Positions 9,933-18,653 of a DNA stretch of 64,000 bases are shown here, piece after piece (position 1 is the first letter of the stretch; every line of letters begins with the position of its first letter). The notes below the pieces were generated by a model. The model was not told the DNA's origin, ran no database searches, and worked only from the letters and a program-made list of their open reading frames with translations. Where the stretch lies: NCBI RefSeq assembly GCF_007680605.1, contig NZ_VEIO01000001.1:496001-560000 (forward strand). Reading direction: 5' to 3'. Source of the stretch: Paenibacillus xylanexedens (lineage in GTDB: Bacteria; Bacillota; Bacilli; Paenibacillales; Paenibacillaceae). Both the position numbers and the translations under genes were made by a program.

Positions 9933-11192
9933 ATGGGTACAACCGTTGTGTTCAGTTTTCCGTATTTTGGTCATGTTAATCCTACAGTGGGGTTAGTTCA
10001 GGAACTGGCCAACCGAGGGGAGCAGGTCTATTACTATACAACGGATGCGTATATGAAATATGTACAAATGGAAGGCGTCGTTTGTCGAAGTTATGGGGAT
10101 GTGCTTCCAATGTTGGACGAAGAAATCCCTATTCTTACAACCGACCCATTGAAAGTGTTGGAGCAGCTTGTTCCGCATAAACTGAATAAACATCAGAAGA
10201 TGGTCCGTTTACTCCTTGAGCAGGTGATGGAGGATGATCCGGACTACATTATTCGGGATTGCGAATCTTATTGGGGGAAAATGATTGGCACTATACTTGA
10301 CATTCCGGTGATTTGTTACATTACTACCATTGCTTTAAATGAGACGATGATGGATATTCATCGTGAATATTTTGTTTCCAAAGTATTCGGAAGTACGACA
10401 GGACGTATGACCTGGCTTCCCGAATCGGGCAGTTTCAGTGAATATCTGAATGAATATACAAGGGAACTCTCTCTTCCATATTCTGTAGAATATAGGGCGA
10501 TCGATGCCTTTTCCGGGGCGGACGACCTTAATCTTGTTTTTACTTCACAGGTTTTCCAGCCATTTATAGAGTCGTTTGGTTCGGATTATCTGTTTCTGGG
10601 TCCGATGATTCGTGAGGAGGAGAAAGAGGGCGGAGACTTGCCCTATATCGAACCCGATCTACCCGTAATCTACATATCGATGGGAACCGTATATAATGAC
10701 TGTCTTCCTTTTTATCGAAAATGCATTGAAGCATTCCAGGAACATCGGTGGAACGTAATCATGTCTGTCGGACATCGAATCTCTCCTGAGGAACTGGGCG
10801 AGTTGCCTGAGCATGTTACTGTTCGATCCCATGTGCCTCAGCGAAGACTGCTCAACCACGTGGATGTGTTCATTACACATGGAGGTCATAACAGTACCAA
10901 TGAAGCACTTTGTCACGGAGTGCCTATGGTGGTGTTCCCGCAAGCAGCGGATCAGTTCGCCGTTTCCAGCCGGATCGAGGCACTGGGTGCAGGAAGCATT
11001 GGCGATAGCCATCATTGTACACCTTCGGACATTTTGTATATGACGGAACGTATCCTCCATGATAAGGCTTATGCTGAGTCCTGCAAGAGGGTCGGGGAAG
11101 CGATGCGTAACGAAGGCGGAGTGAAACTGGGCGTTGACGGTATTTTTGCGTATCTTCACGAAGGAATGCTTATAGGAACTACCAATGACTGA
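9933..11192 (+). CDS. MGT-family (macrolide-type) glycosyltransferase 1
   Basis: A 419-aa GT-B glycosyltransferase of the UGT/MGT class (B. subtilis YjiC and oleandomycin OleD types), which transfers a sugar from a nucleotide donor to a hydroxyl of a small hydrophobic acceptor in the cytoplasm. The N-terminus has the acceptor-side catalytic His in PYFGHVNPT. The C-terminal donor-binding signature is HGGHNSTNEALCHGVPMV followed by FPQAADQ. The ATG at 9933 was chosen because AAGGGCGG precedes it; an in-frame TTG at 9888 lies inside the hairpin and lacks a ribosome site. It sits 87 bp behind the NRPS on the same strand and is followed 33 bp later by a paralogue. Tailoring of the NRPS product, perhaps on Tyr, is inferred from context; self-protection by intracellular glycosylation is the main alternative. 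Confidence 0.93.
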   Translation: MGTTVVFSFPYFGHVNPTVGLVQELANRGEQVYYYTTDAYMKYVQMEGVVCRSYGDVLPMLDEEIPILTTDPLKVLEQLVPHKLNKHQKMVRLLLEQVMEDDPDYIIRDCESYWGKMIGTILDIPVICYITTIALNETMMDIHREYFVSKVFGSTTGRMTWLPESGSFSEYLNEYTRELSLPYSVEYRAIDAFSGADDLNLVFTSQVFQPFIESFGSDYLFLGPMIREEEKEGGDLPYIEPDLPVIYISMGTVYNDCLPFYRKCIEAFQEHRWNVIMSVGHRISPEELGELPEHVTVRSHVPQRRLLNHVDVFITHGGHNSTNEALCHGVPMVVFPQAADQFAVSSRIEALGAGSIGDSHHCTPSDILYMTERILHDKAYAESCKRVGEAMRNEGGVKLGVDGIFAYLHEGMLIGTTND

Positions 11193-11225
11193 TTCGGGTG
11201 TATCATATGACGAAGGGAGTCCGCT

Positions 11226-12470
11226 ATGGCTACGGTAATGATATTTAGCCTTCCATTTTTCAGCCATGTTAAACCAACCTTACCTCTTGTTGCAGAGTTA
11301 CTGGCACGTGGAGAGACCGTGATTTATTATTCGGATGAACAATATAGAGAATTACTTGCCGATTATGATGTGGATTTTCGAAGCTATGGGAATATGAGAG
11401 AGTTGTTTGTGGACGAAAATGATCCGGGCTTGTTTTTGAGCAACCCGCAGACGATGCTGGAGCATCTAGTCCCTGGAGTGATCCAGAAAAGCAGGGCTGT
11501 TCTTCATGCGATTTTGGCAGAAGTTATGGCTGAGCAACCGGACTACATTGTCAGGGACAGCGACGCTCATTGGGGCAAACTGATTGCAGAACTGCTTGAG
11601 GTGCCAGTGGCCTGTTATGTCTTAACGTTTGCGATCAATCAGGCGCTTTTGGAGAAAGACCATCATTTTCTCATACACAAGGTATTCAGAATTCAGGAAG
11701 GTTACGCATTTGCTGACACGACGGCCAGCGAACTAAACCGTTTGGCGGGAGAACTGGCTGAAAGACATCATATTCAAGATTTTGGCCTGGTAGATGCGTT
11801 TAGTGGGAATGAAGAATTAAATCTAGTATATACGTCAAAAGTATTCCAGCCACATTCGGATGTGTTTGATGACCGTTTTGTGTTTATAGGTCCACAGTTC
11901 CCTAATGTTAGCTCTGTAATGCTTCAATCCATGAGGGAAAGAACAAAACAGGAGCATGAGCTCCCCTTGATTTATATTTCGTTTGGCTCCATCTACACAG
12001 ATCGCCCGGATTTCTACCTGAAATGTATTGAAGCTTTCAGATATAGCGAAGCCCAAATTATGATGTCAGTAGGAAAAAGCATTGATATTTCATCCTTGGG
12101 AGACATTCCGGAAAATATGACGGTATCTGCATTTGTTCCTCAGTTGGAGATTTTAAGCAAGGCGAATGTTTTTATCTCTCATGCCGGTTATAACAGTGTG
12201 TCCGAAGCACTTGCATTTGGCGTGCCAATGATTCTGTTCCCCCAAGGGGCTGATCAATTCGCTATTGCATCCAGGCTGGAAGAATTAGGGGTCGGTGTGT
12301 ATGGTCGTGATATAAACATATCTGCTTCAGATCTAAAGGACATGACGTTTGAAACGATGAGAAGCGAGAAGATGAAAGCTGAAGCGGTGAGATTGGGAAG
12401 CAGTTTTTTTGAAACGGGAGGTATGGTGGAGGGCGTGAGTAGAATTATGGAATTCGTCGAACAAACATAA
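11226..12470 (+). CDS. MGT-family glycosyltransferase 2
   Basis: A 414-aa paralogue of the preceding glycosyltransferase with the same GT-B layout: LPFFSHVKPTLPL at the N-terminus with the conserved His, and the donor signature HAGYNSVSEALAFGVPMI with FPQGADQ. The signature differs from its neighbour (HAGYNS against HGGHNS) and the two proteins are clearly diverged, so this is an old duplication that may have split in sugar or acceptor specificity. The start follows GAAGGGAG. It is the last gene of the NRPS-GT run; a terminator lies about 220 bp downstream. Sequential addition of two sugars, or one biosynthetic and one protective enzyme, are both possible. Confidence 0.93.
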   Translation: MATVMIFSLPFFSHVKPTLPLVAELLARGETVIYYSDEQYRELLADYDVDFRSYGNMRELFVDENDPGLFLSNPQTMLEHLVPGVIQKSRAVLHAILAEVMAEQPDYIVRDSDAHWGKLIAELLEVPVACYVLTFAINQALLEKDHHFLIHKVFRIQEGYAFADTTASELNRLAGELAERHHIQDFGLVDAFSGNEELNLVYTSKVFQPHSDVFDDRFVFIGPQFPNVSSVMLQSMRERTKQEHELPLIYISFGSIYTDRPDFYLKCIEAFRYSEAQIMMSVGKSIDISSLGDIPENMTVSAFVPQLEILSKANVFISHAGYNSVSEALAFGVPMILFPQGADQFAIASRLEELGVGVYGRDINISASDLKDMTFETMRSEKMKAEAVRLGSSFFETGGMVEGVSRIMEFVEQT

Positions 12471-12689
12471 GATGCAGGCTAATCATCAAACAAACGTTGT
12501 TAAGCTAGAATTAATCTAGAGTTAAGTTGATTAAGAGACTTGCATCACATACACTCGTTTTGTTCGCTTGTTTTCGACATTTAATGGTAATTAAGTGGAG
12601 GATGCTCATCAATTCGAGTTTTGGATTTACACTGGATATAGAGTAGCAATGGAACAAAACAAATATAGAGCAGTAAAGCAGAGAGAGAA

Positions 12690-12724
12690 GACAGGTACTG
12701 TTAAACAGGGCCTGTCCTTTTTAT
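12690..12724 (+). terminator. Intrinsic terminator of the NRPS-GT run
   Basis: GACAGG pairs with CCTGTC across a 15-nt loop, followed by CTTTTTATT. A short stem but with a clear T-run; likely the end of the glycosyltransferase transcript. Confidence 0.65.
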
Positions 12725-12793
12725 TGTTGTCACGCTCATCAGAAATAAAGAGAGCTTCCGAGAAAATTTAATTGTAACCGCTTTAAAAATTCG

Positions 12794-12843
12794 TGGACAA
12801 ACGATTCATAAGAGTGATATATTGTTTCTGTAAGAAACAATAT
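12794..12843 (+). promoter_or_regulatory. Promoter with overlapping 25-bp palindromic operator
   Basis: TGGACA (12794) and TATATT (12818) are spaced 18 bp. The -10 overlaps a perfect inverted repeat at 12819-12843: left arm ATATTGTTTCT, 3-nt centre GTA, right arm AGAAACAATAT. This size and placement suit a dimeric MarR repressor, and a marR gene is the second gene of the operon, so autoregulation is likely. Confidence 0.75.
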
Positions 12844-12886
12844 TATTTATAACGAATATAAAAATAAAGAAAAGGATGGGATACAC

Positions 12887-13696
12887 ATGACCAACATCGA
12901 AACAACATTAGAATCCTTTGACGGAACGCAGCTTTATTTCAGCAAAAATTTAGTTGAGGGTGCGAAGGCAGCTGTAGTCATTGTACACGGATTGGCAGAG
13001 CATGCCAGCCGCTATGATTATTTGACAGAGAAATTGAACGGCCGTGGATTTAACGTCTATCGTTTTGACCATCGGGGTCATGCGAGATCGGAAGGACAAC
13101 GAACGTTTTATAGTGATTTTCATCATCTGATTGATGATGTCAACGCTGTAGTTGAAGCGGCACTACAAGAGAGCGGCGATACGCCACTGTATATTATTGG
13201 ACATAGTATGGGCGGTTTTGCTTCTTCATCATTTGGAACGAAATATCCGGGAAAAGTGAAAGGTATCGTATTATCAGGAGCGCTGACTCGATTTAATACG
13301 AAAGTGGCTGGAGAACTGCCGATGGCTCTGCCAGCAGGCACGTATTTCCCGAATGAACTTGGTAGCGGAGTATGCAGTGTTCCTGAGGTTGTATCCGCTT
13401 ACGCTAATGACCCGCTCGTAGAAAAGCAGATTTCTGTAGATTTATTTAACAGTCTGGGGTATGGAGTAGAATGGCTGAAAGAACATGCGGAGCAATTCGT
13501 TGATCCGGTGCTTGTGTTACATGGAGCGAATGATGGACTGGTTAGCGAAAAGGATTCCCGAGACTTTTACGGTGATATCGCTTCGGCAGACAAAACACTG
13601 AAAATCTATGCACATCTCATGCATGAAATATTTAATGAGACAGCACGGGATGAAGTGATTGAAGAAGCGATCTCATGGATTGAAAAACGAATCTGA
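12887..13696 (+). CDS. Alpha/beta hydrolase, monoacylglycerol-lipase-like
   Basis: A 269-aa cytoplasmic serine hydrolase of the Hydrolase_4 / monoacylglycerol lipase type. It has VHGLAEHASRY (oxyanion region), FDHRGHARSEG and the nucleophile elbow GHSMGG (about residue 107). Late Asp (VLHGANDGLV) and His (HLMHEIFNE) complete the triad. No signal peptide. The start follows AAGGATGGG. The marR gene 48 bp downstream and the palindromic operator upstream suggest induction by a lipid-like or aromatic compound that the enzyme degrades. The exact substrate cannot be read from sequence. Confidence 0.9.
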   Translation: MTNIETTLESFDGTQLYFSKNLVEGAKAAVVIVHGLAEHASRYDYLTEKLNGRGFNVYRFDHRGHARSEGQRTFYSDFHHLIDDVNAVVEAALQESGDTPLYIIGHSMGGFASSSFGTKYPGKVKGIVLSGALTRFNTKVAGELPMALPAGTYFPNELGSGVCSVPEVVSAYANDPLVEKQISVDLFNSLGYGVEWLKEHAEQFVDPVLVLHGANDGLVSEKDSRDFYGDIASADKTLKIYAHLMHEIFNETARDEVIEEAISWIEKRI

Positions 13697-13744
13697 TTTC
13701 AGTAGAGTAATAGAGAGAGAATTTGAAGACGAAAGGGATTACGC

Positions 13745-14266
13745 ATGAAATTAGATTGGATGGGTGATCATCGGGAGCTTGTTGAGAAAATCATCAAGTA
13801 CGGCAATGCTTACTCGAACACCTACAAGCTGCAACGCAGCTACGGAACAGATATGACCTTCTCTGCAGCCCAGATTCAGACGCTTGAATACATTCTGGAA
13901 GCAGAGGATCAGGAAGAGAAGATGTCCGAGATGGCTGCTCGTTTGGGCGTTAGCCGCAGTACCTTTTCTAAAAATGTGAAGAATTTGACCGAAAAAGGAT
14001 TACTGGAAAAATATCATCTGAGCGGAAACCGCAAAGATATTTACGTCAAACCGTCTGCCAAAGGGCGGGAGGTTTACACGAAGTACACTGCATTTGTTCG
14101 TGAGCTTTGTTTTGATGATATATTTAAGCTCGCAGATCAGATTACGGAAGCCGACAAAAAAAACTTTATTCGTATTATGGATCTGTTCGCCGATGTGCTC
14201 GTCTGGTACGGTGAAAAAGAACAAGAACCGCGCAAACTCATCAAAATCGAGCGGGATAGCGAATGA
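13745..14266 (+). CDS. MarR-family transcriptional regulator
   Basis: A 173-aa winged-helix regulator. The recognition region EMAARLGVSRSTFSKNVKNL (about residues 63-82) and the wing (HLSGNRKDIYVKPSAKGREV) are typical of MarR proteins. It is co-transcribed with the hydrolase, and the strong terminator just after it closes the operon. The likely target is the perfect 25-bp palindrome before the hydrolase gene. It has no obvious redox-sensing Cys in the N-terminal helix, so ligand-type sensing is more likely than oxidation. Confidence 0.92.
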   Translation: MKLDWMGDHRELVEKIIKYGNAYSNTYKLQRSYGTDMTFSAAQIQTLEYILEAEDQEEKMSEMAARLGVSRSTFSKNVKNLTEKGLLEKYHLSGNRKDIYVKPSAKGREVYTKYTAFVRELCFDDIFKLADQITEADKKNFIRIMDLFADVLVWYGEKEQEPRKLIKIERDSE

Positions 14267-14289
14267 CAATTACGAAATGAAAATGAATT

Positions 14290-14328
14290 CCCTTACAGCG
14301 GTCTATCCGCTTTAAGGGGATTTTTTTA
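14290..14328 (+). terminator. Intrinsic terminator after marR
   Basis: CCCTTACAGCGG pairs with CCGCTTTAAGGG (one mismatch) around TCTAT, followed by a run of seven T. Confidence 0.88.
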
Positions 14329-14437
14329 CGTATAGGACAGCCCACAGCCCATTCCCTCCGCGAATGTCGTTCATACAGTATAAAATGCCTAGTGCAGAAG
14401 TGCTTTATAACGATCAATAATGCTGGGAGTGGGATGT

Positions 14438-15793
14438 TTGACAACAAACACAAAAACAAAACTAACCGGACGTGTCATTTTTAAAGGAGATCCAGGGTAT
14501 GAGGCAGCACGTAAAAACTGGGACCCGCATACCGACAGGTTTCCTAAAGTCTTCGTTTTTGCTCAAAAAACGAAAGATGTATCTAATGCCATCAGATGGG
14601 CTCGTGAAAACAATGTACCGATTCGGCCGCGAAGTGGAAGACACGCGCTTGAGGTTAATCTGTCACAGGTGAACGGCGGGATTGTCATTGATGTCAGTGA
14701 TCTGAATACCATCAAGCTGAACAAAAAAACAGGAACCGTAGTTGTAGGAGCAGGCAATCGGGTTGGCCGAATCGCTCATACACTCGCACGTCAGGGATTC
14801 ATCGCTCCATTTGGGGATAGCCCAACCGTTGGTATAGGTGGTATTACGCTTGGGGGAGGGATTGGCCCTCTTCAACGAACGATTGGTCTGATCAGTGATA
14901 ATCTGCTGGAATTCGAGATGGTGGATGCAAACGGGAAAATCATTCGTGCGAACAAAAATCGTAACGCAGATTTGTTTTGGGCATCGCAGGGTGGTGGCGG
15001 AGGAAACTTTGGAGTCTATACCCGTTACAAATTTAAAGTACGCCGGGCACCAGCCAGAGCGACAGTATATCGGATCACCTGGCCTTGGGCTCAGTTCGAG
15101 AAAGTACTCAAGGTTTGGCAGAAGTGGGCGCCTTCCGTGGATACCCGGCTCGGAAGTGAGCTGTCGATCGGTCCGAAAAAGGGTGGCAATGTCAGTATGG
15201 AGGGTTTGTTTCTGGGTTCTAAATCCGAGGCACTGCGTTTGTTAAAGCCGATGACCAGCACGGGTACACCATCCCAGACGATCATACGTTCAGTGCCTTA
15301 CACAGAAGCCGTTACTTTTCTTCTACCACCAGATCCTGTACTTACTCAGAGATACAGCAATCAATTTTCTTCCGGATTTGGACGAAAGCCGTTTCCAGAT
15401 CGGGCGATCAAATCGATGCGAGCGTTTCTGGAAAATGTGGAAGGCGAGTTCGCCGGATTCTTCTTCCTCAACTGGGGCGGAGCTGTCAGTCGTAAATCAC
15501 CTACCTCCACAGCATTCTACTGGCGTAAAGCGAAGTTCTATGTGGAATGGAACAGCTCCTGGACGAAACCGTCTCAGGCGGCCAAAAATATTGCCATTGT
15601 GCGTAACACACGCCAAAAATTACAGCCTTACATCGTCGGTTCCTACATTAATGTACCGGATCAAGGCATCAAACGCTCAGGTCCGGTGTATTACGGGGCG
15701 AATTATGCAAGATTACGCAGAGTCAAAGCCAAATACGATCCCCAAAATGTGTTCAATAACCCGCAAAGCATTCCTCCGGCACGTGGCCTATAG
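14438..15793 (+). CDS. FAD-linked oxidase, berberine-bridge-enzyme type (CotQ/YgaK-like)
   Basis: A 451-aa flavoprotein. The N-terminal FAD-binding PCMH domain shows PIRPRSGRHALE, whose His can hold FAD covalently, and DSPTVGIGGITLGGGIG. The second covalent anchor Cys of bicovalent members is Ser here, so single linkage is expected. The C-terminal BBE segment is YYGANYARLRRVKAKYDP with VFNNPQSI. Members oxidise sugars, alcohols or phenolic compounds with O2. The TTG start at 14438 is preferred because GGGAGTGG lies 6 bases before it. The ATG at 14420 would include that ribosome site and has none of its own. It is monocistronic and faces the convergent esterase gene. Confidence 0.88.
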   Translation: MTTNTKTKLTGRVIFKGDPGYEAARKNWDPHTDRFPKVFVFAQKTKDVSNAIRWARENNVPIRPRSGRHALEVNLSQVNGGIVIDVSDLNTIKLNKKTGTVVVGAGNRVGRIAHTLARQGFIAPFGDSPTVGIGGITLGGGIGPLQRTIGLISDNLLEFEMVDANGKIIRANKNRNADLFWASQGGGGGNFGVYTRYKFKVRRAPARATVYRITWPWAQFEKVLKVWQKWAPSVDTRLGSELSIGPKKGGNVSMEGLFLGSKSEALRLLKPMTSTGTPSQTIIRSVPYTEAVTFLLPPDPVLTQRYSNQFSSGFGRKPFPDRAIKSMRAFLENVEGEFAGFFFLNWGGAVSRKSPTSTAFYWRKAKFYVEWNSSWTKPSQAAKNIAIVRNTRQKLQPYIVGSYINVPDQGIKRSGPVYYGANYARLRRVKAKYDPQNVFNNPQSIPPARGL

Positions 15794-15850
15794 TAAGACA
15801 AATGGGTGCCAGATAAATCGAACTGGTCTAATTGAAAAAAAGGATGTAAT

Positions 15851-15877
15851 AGAAAAGGAGCCGCTTGGTGCGGCTCC
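15851..15877 (-). terminator. Intrinsic terminator for the esterase gene
   Basis: A perfect 8-bp stem, GGAGCCGC / GCGGCTCC, with a 5-nt loop. On the minus strand it is followed by TTTTCT, so it serves the convergent esterase gene at 16011. Confidence 0.75.
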
Positions 15878-16010
15878 CGGGCAATATCTCATTAGTCTTA
15901 CTTGCAGGTGTATAGAACACTTTGTGGACTTCAAGAACATTCGTAGCGAGTTGTTCACGTGTTCACGGAACATTCTTCGGCTCCTTGCGAAGTAGACATG
16001 CTCTGGGCTG

Positions 16011-17411
16011 TTACTTTTTCTGGTTAGCCAGCCACTCCATAAGCGTGACGTTTTTACCTTTAATTTTCACAGGTTTACCATTGAAGTCTTTGGAAATGTC
16101 ATTGTTTAATACAGGAATCCAGGACCAGTGTCCATTATACTCATATGGCGCGTTATCACCATTTCCTTTGGTGTATACTCCGCTCAAATCCAGCACCTTA
16201 TCAAAATAGGAATAATGGGCATTTTTGGCTCCCGCAGCAATCAGGCGTTTGTAGGTAGCTGTTGACGTTTTGGACGTATCCACCGTCTGATCTGCCCCTG
16301 CCGCCGTGAACCAGATCGGAATATTCTTCAGTTTGGCAATATCCTGTTTGCTCAACAAACGATCCTCGTACGCTTCTGCGGAAGGATAAGCAGCTGCAAA
16401 GTAATCCGGGTTCGCAAGCAACATGTTCAAAGTCATAAATCCGCCATTGGAGCAACCGCCAATGTAGATTCGGTCTGTATCAATATCCGCCGCATGCTGT
16501 TTCACATATTGTTTGATCAACGCGGTTAACGATTTTGTATACATACTCTTTCCGTCTTTGGTATATTGCCCGGTTCCGTCATTCATCCAGAAGGTTGGAG
16601 TCTGGGGCACCAATATAGCGGCATCACCAAAATACTTCTGGATCGATTCATCGGCTAAAGCCGTCACTTTATTACCCAGCAGGGCGATTCTCGGATCAGT
16701 GCCTCCTTCACCGGCACCATGAAGCCAGATGATCAACGGTTTTTTCTTGCTGGTTTCCGGCATATAGGATGCATACGTTAAATGAATCTGACCGAACTTG
16801 GAGTCCTTGTAACTGAATTTGCCGGATGTATCAAACACGTCAACACCTTGTTCAATCACGGTATGCGGGGTGTCTGGCCTTGTGGTCAAATGCTCAACGG
16901 CATTGCCCATGGTATCTTGAAGGGATTTTTGCTGAACAATCGTATATTGAAGGTCGACATACTTATTGGTAAATGACTGCAGATCAAACATAAACGGACT
17001 TGTGGTCATTAGATCGGGATGGACTTTCATCTCCATCGTAATATATTGTCCTGTGGACAGGGAGATTTTGTTGCCATCTTTGTCCGAAAGGTAGGCTCTC
17101 TCGATCGTTCGGCTACTGCTGTCTGAGCCATCGTACTTTTGCTGCGTTTGAAAATTAATCATTGGATAATTCCGTTCCGCAAAGACCTTGAAGGTGTCTG
17201 TGGTCAGTGTATTTCCTTGAATGGCTACGCCTGTATCCAGAATAATCTTGTAAACACCGGGACCCCAATCATAACCTTTGGTCACGAGGGAGTAGGAGAA
17301 AGGAGAACGTGCTTCGGTTAAATTGTTTGCGCTTACATTTGTGGGTAAGAGGAGAGTGGAAGTTAAAGCCAGAGCCAGGAAACCTGAAAGCAGTCCTTTT
17401 TTCATCTTCAT
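16011..17411 (-). CDS. Secreted esterase / alpha-beta hydrolase with N-terminal Ig-like domain
   Basis: A 466-aa exported protein. The start at 17411 has GGAGG 9 bases upstream and gives a classic signal peptide (MKMKKGLLSG, hydrophobic core, cleavage near VSA/NN). Residues about 30-190 look like the beta-rich Ig-like N-terminal domain found in bacterial secreted esterases. The catalytic domain has IIWLHGAGEGG (oxyanion loop), the nucleophile elbow GGCSNGG, Asp in TAAGADQTV and a late His (NGHWSW). The GCSNGG elbow resembles PHB-depolymerase, feruloyl and xylan esterases. It probably deacylates plant polysaccharide or polyester outside the cell. Monocistronic, with a terminator 130 bp downstream. 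Confidence 0.87.
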   Translation of the reverse strand: MKMKKGLLSGFLALALTSTLLLPTNVSANNLTEARSPFSYSLVTKGYDWGPGVYKIILDTGVAIQGNTLTTDTFKVFAERNYPMINFQTQQKYDGSDSSSRTIERAYLSDKDGNKISLSTGQYITMEMKVHPDLMTTSPFMFDLQSFTNKYVDLQYTIVQQKSLQDTMGNAVEHLTTRPDTPHTVIEQGVDVFDTSGKFSYKDSKFGQIHLTYASYMPETSKKKPLIIWLHGAGEGGTDPRIALLGNKVTALADESIQKYFGDAAILVPQTPTFWMNDGTGQYTKDGKSMYTKSLTALIKQYVKQHAADIDTDRIYIGGCSNGGFMTLNMLLANPDYFAAAYPSAEAYEDRLLSKQDIAKLKNIPIWFTAAGADQTVDTSKTSTATYKRLIAAGAKNAHYSYFDKVLDLSGVYTKGNGDNAPYEYNGHWSWIPVLNNDISKDFNGKPVKIKGKNVTLMEWLANQKK

Positions 17412-17515
17412 CAGCATATACCTCCGAAATATTATGTATGTCACCTTAATCATTGTACCATTTCAGGAGGAACATGGGAAATTCGATTGTCTTATCCTGC
17501 TTATGCATAAGTAAA

Positions 17516-17559
17516 AGAACCGTCTGAAAATCACCATGAGGTGAAATCCAGACGGTTCT
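17516..17559 (-). terminator. Bidirectional terminator after the ABM gene
   Basis: AGAACCGTCTG pairs perfectly with CAGACGGTTCT (11 bp) around an inner TCACC/GGTGA stem. On the minus strand it is followed by TTTTACTT. It ends the marR-nitroreductase-ABM transcript. Confidence 0.85.
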
Positions 17560-17570
17560 TTGTATGTGTA

Positions 17571-17867
17571 TTATTGTTTAACGGCTTCGCCGGCAAACAC
17601 TTCAACGTTCATTGGTGCAGCCATAAATGCCGCGGCTTGTTGAACAAACGCTTGGAAGTGAGCACTAGAGTTGTGAGCAGCGGTTGCTGGCTCATCTTTC
17701 CACAGCTCGATCATCGTGTAGCTTTGCTCACGTTCTGTGCTTTTCACCAGATCATAGCTGATATTGCCTTCTTCTTGACGAGTTGCAGCGATCAGTTCTT
17801 TGGCAGCAGCCAGGAAAGCTTGTTCTTGAGCGGCTTGTACTTGCAAATGGGCGTGAATGATAATCAT
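17571..17867 (-). CDS. ABM-domain quinol monooxygenase (YgiN-like)
   Basis: A 98-aa single ABM domain (dimeric alpha+beta barrel). It has the typical HAHLQVQ start, EEGNISYDLVKS and SYTMIELWKDE; ABM proteins of this size include YgiN quinol monooxygenase and heme-degrading relatives. GGAGGT precedes the ATG. It is the third gene of an operon with marR and a nitroreductase. That grouping is typical of quinone or electrophile detoxification, so a role in oxidising or cycling quinols is the best inference. Confidence 0.88.
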   Translation of the reverse strand: MIIIHAHLQVQAAQEQAFLAAAKELIAATRQEEGNISYDLVKSTEREQSYTMIELWKDEPATAAHNSSAHFQAFVQQAAAFMAAPMNVEVFAGEAVKQ

Positions 17868-17978
17868 CGTTGTGACCTCCAGATAGTTGTTTGTTTACAA
17901 ATAGATTTAACGTTTCTGTGTTTAATCTTAAAAAGCAGTTTGAGCAATCTATAATAACAACTGTTAAACTTGCTTAGC

Positions 17979-18629
17979 TTAAGCCCAAGTTGTAATTGTA
18001 TCTACAGGCAGACGGTAAGATGGGTGACCTTCTTTGGCAGATTTACCAATCGAGATCAACATAACCGGTTGATAACGCTCTTTATCCATGCCGAACGTTT
18101 CAGCGATTTGAGCTTTTTCGTATCCGCCGATTGGGTTTGTATCGTAACCGTGAGCACGAGCAGCCAGCATCAATTGCATGGAAGCCAGGCCAGCATCGAT
18201 CAGGTTCACGTCACGCAGATCGGAAGCAGGCATATTGTCGTAATAAGGTTTAACCACTTTGACTTGTTGCTCAGCGACTTCTTTTGGCATATATCCGTGC
18301 TCAACGGCTTTACCGAAAATTTCTTCCAAGTACTCGCCATTTTTCATATCGATAAACACGCCGATTACAGCGGCAGACGTCAGCACTTGGTTTTGGTTAA
18401 ATCTTGCAAGCGGTGCGAGCTTTTCTTTGCCTTCAGGTGTATCTACAACAAGGAAACGCCAAGGCTGCATGTTTACGGAAGATGGAGCGCGGGAAGCTTC
18501 TGCCAAAATTTCAGTCATTTCTTCACGGCTGATTTTCACTTCTGGATCATACAATTTGACGGAACGACGACCGTACGTAATTTCGTTGAAATCATTTGTT
18601 TTTTGGAATTTGCTTTGTGTTGTAGACAT
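17979..18629 (-). CDS. Nitroreductase-family FMN oxidoreductase
   Basis: A 216-aa FMN-dependent NAD(P)H oxidoreductase. RRSVKLYDPEVKISREE and APSSVNMQPWRFLVV form the FMN phosphate and ring site, and the C-terminal GYDTNPIGGYEKAQIAE and VMLISIGKSA are typical of the YdgI/YodC group. It likely reduces quinones or nitro compounds by two electrons. The gene lies 24 bp after marR and 111 bp before the ABM monooxygenase on the minus strand, so all three are probably expressed together when the repressor is released. Confidence 0.93.
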   Translation of the reverse strand: MSTTQSKFQKTNDFNEITYGRRSVKLYDPEVKISREEMTEILAEASRAPSSVNMQPWRFLVVDTPEGKEKLAPLARFNQNQVLTSAAVIGVFIDMKNGEYLEEIFGKAVEHGYMPKEVAEQQVKVVKPYYDNMPASDLRDVNLIDAGLASMQLMLAARAHGYDTNPIGGYEKAQIAETFGMDKERYQPVMLISIGKSAKEGHPSYRLPVDTITTWA

Positions 18630-18653
18630 GGAAATCTCTCCTCTATATATGGT

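Larger units (their letters stand above)
12471..12886. other. Intergenic region after the NRPS-GT genes
   Basis: A 416-bp AT-rich gap. It holds an intrinsic terminator (12690-12724) and the promoter/operator of the next operon (12794-12843). The first 210 bases contain short dyads (for example TCTAGAATTAATCTAGA near 12510) but no credible gene. Confidence 0.8.

Noticed and set aside
12650..12769. A 40-codon frame starting MEQNKYRAVKQ in the gap after the glycosyltransferases
   Set aside because: No ribosome site, and the intrinsic terminator at 12690 lies inside it.
15378..15995. A 205-codon plus-strand frame overlapping the FAD-linked oxidase gene
   Set aside because: Different frame within a well-supported gene, running on into the gap and the minus-strand terminator. 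The product has no protein-like features.
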